64,000 nucleotides of DNA from Chloroflexi bacterium HGW-Chloroflexi-10 (GTDB taxonomy: Bacteria > Chloroflexota > Anaerolineae > Anaerolineales > Anaerolineaceae), in the NCBI GenBank assembly GCA_002840755.1, contig PHBZ01000019.1, forward strand, positions 62,001 through 126,000, read 5' to 3'. The notes beneath the pieces were generated by a model. It saw only the letters and a program-made list of their open reading frames with translations. It searched no databases and was not told the DNA's origin. The position numbers and the translations under genes are program-made. Every line of letters begins with the position of its first letter. The first letter of the stretch is position 1. Shown here piece by piece: positions 63,052 to 64,000 of the stretch.

Positions 63052-63627
63052 ATGATTACAGATAAAGGGAAGAAATCAAGGGAACGGATCATCAGCGCGG
63101 CCATGCAGCTTTTTAAGTTGAAGGGTTATTTACAGACCAGTGTTTCCGAAATTTGCCAGGATGCACAGGTGGCCACCGGAACCTTTTACCATTATTTTAA
63201 ATCCAAACAGGATATTCTCAATGGTTACGTAGCCCAGGAGAATCAGGGGATGCAAGCCTATTACCAGAGCTTGCATGAAAGTTCTTACGCCCAAACGATT
63301 TTAAAAGTGGTTGATTATAAAGTTGAGATCTTCACCAATAATGGACGGAACCTGGTAGCAGATTTGATTTCGGTTGTGCTGCCCAAACCCGGCACCTTTA
63401 ATGTGCTTGAGTATGAGTTTACCGCGATTACGGCAGATGCCTACCGCAAAGGGCAGCTTGCCGGAGAATTTACTAGCGAGATTAGCCCGGAAAGCTTTGC
63501 CAACACGGCTGCCTGCATCTTCTTCTTTACAGCCATTCAATGGAGCTATCAACCGAATTTTCCGGCGCTGCCGGTGACCCTGCATGAAAAATTTGTTGAG
63601 ATTTTGAAATTACACCAACAGAAATAA
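63052..63627 (+). CDS. TetR family transcriptional regulator
   Basis: A 191-residue protein with N-terminal HTH: RIISAAMQLFKLKGYLQTSVSEICQDAQVATGTFYHYFKSKQDIL. The C-terminal part is helical, without a recognised ligand signature. It is divergent from the MoaD-AOR-ferredoxin operon across 167 bases and is its likely regulator. The next gene starts 144 bases downstream. Confidence 0.9.
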   Translation: MITDKGKKSRERIISAAMQLFKLKGYLQTSVSEICQDAQVATGTFYHYFKSKQDILNGYVAQENQGMQAYYQSLHESSYAQTILKVVDYKVEIFTNNGRNLVADLISVVLPKPGTFNVLEYEFTAITADAYRKGQLAGEFTSEISPESFANTAACIFFFTAIQWSYQPNFPALPVTLHEKFVEILKLHQQK

Positions 63628-63771
63628 ATATTCAATGAGGGATTTGTAATTTTATTTTACGGTTCAGAGGATTTTGAAATATAAATTTCAGTTTTCCCGG
63701 AACAAATCGGTATCGTATTTCGTCATTCAGGTATATCATAGACTTATACATATTTGTGGAGGGGTAAGCGC

Positions 63772-64000
63772 ATGTCACACACAATTCGAATGGCTTTTCT
63801 GGTCTGCCTGATGATGGTTCTGGTTATTGGTTTTGGTAATAGATTGGTTTCTGCGGATTTACCAGGTGTTTCAGTTACACAAACACCAACGGCCGGTAAT
63901 ACTAACGCACTGATGGCGACCGTAACAAAAACGGCAACTCTGACGAAAACGGCAACTCTGACAAAAACGGTAACAGTCACCAGGACGATTGCTCCAACCA
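63772..64000 (+). CDS. Secreted Thr-rich protein, N-terminal part (partial)
   Basis: GGAGG lies ahead of ATG 63772 and the frame is open to the window edge (76 codons). A signal peptide (about residues 1-28) is followed by a Thr-rich linker with tandem units TKTATLTKTATLTKTVTVT, encoded by an 18-bp DNA repeat (ACGGCAACTCTGAC core). The linker resembles those of the lipoproteins at 19-24 kb, but no lipobox Cys is seen in the expected place. The functional domain lies outside the window. Confidence 0.7.
   Translation, partial: MSHTIRMAFLVCLMMVLVIGFGNRLVSADLPGVSVTQTPTAGNTNALMATVTKTATLTKTATLTKTVTVTRTIAPT

Overview
The window looks like a chromosomal segment of an anaerobic member of the Chloroflexota, most likely class Anaerolineae. 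This is inferred from gene content: very large MalT-like STAND/LuxR regulators, Thr/Pro-rich WD40-type lipoproteins, a solute-binding lipoprotein with repeated Val/Glu/Lys/Gln linkers, a tungsten-type aldehyde:ferredoxin oxidoreductase and mid-range GC. No rRNA or marker gene is present to prove it.

Region 1 (1-18.3 kb) is accessory DNA. It starts with the end of a PIN/TRAM-type membrane protein gene and a tRNA-Glu(CTC) with its own promoter and terminator. A 22-bp exact copy of the tRNA 3' end plus flank recurs at 9057, and a repeat with two conserved hairpins follows it. A third, diverged copy of that repeat lies near 17.9 kb. The three copies bracket two blocks of about 8.7 kb. Each block has a MalT-like regulator and, in the same direction downstream, a small KGHL-type protein of one family plus membrane proteins or enzymes. 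Next to repeat copies 2 and 3 lie decayed pieces of a serine recombinase and of a transposase-like protein. Block 2 also carries a PadR/BtrH-like pair with a clear operator.

Region 2 (19-36.7 kb) has three tandem beta-propeller lipoproteins, a GT1 glycosyltransferase, and an acetate-type symporter operon whose last gene is an unusual PHP-sCache-PAS-PAS-CBS-DUF294 fusion. A TetR gene with a large palindromic operator and a frameshifted epimerase follow, then a membrane-anchored serine hydrolase and a CPBP protease.

Region 3 (36.7-58 kb) is a carbohydrate locus: a CE15-like secreted esterase, an AraC regulator, GH43, a full L-rhamnose operon (kinase, aldolase, isomerase, bifunctional aldolase/dehydrogenase), GH78 alpha-L-rhamnosidase, GH4 enzyme, a DeoR regulator and a CUT1 ABC transporter. 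The DeoR promoter and the rhaB promoter share a 20-bp palindrome, so one regulator probably controls uptake and catabolism. The enzyme set suggests use of a polysaccharide carrying rhamnose and uronic acid.

Region 4 (58-64 kb) has an MFS transporter, a DsrE protein, ferredoxin, an AOR-family oxidoreductase, a MoaD/ThiS-like protein and a TetR regulator. The window ends inside a secreted Thr-rich protein.
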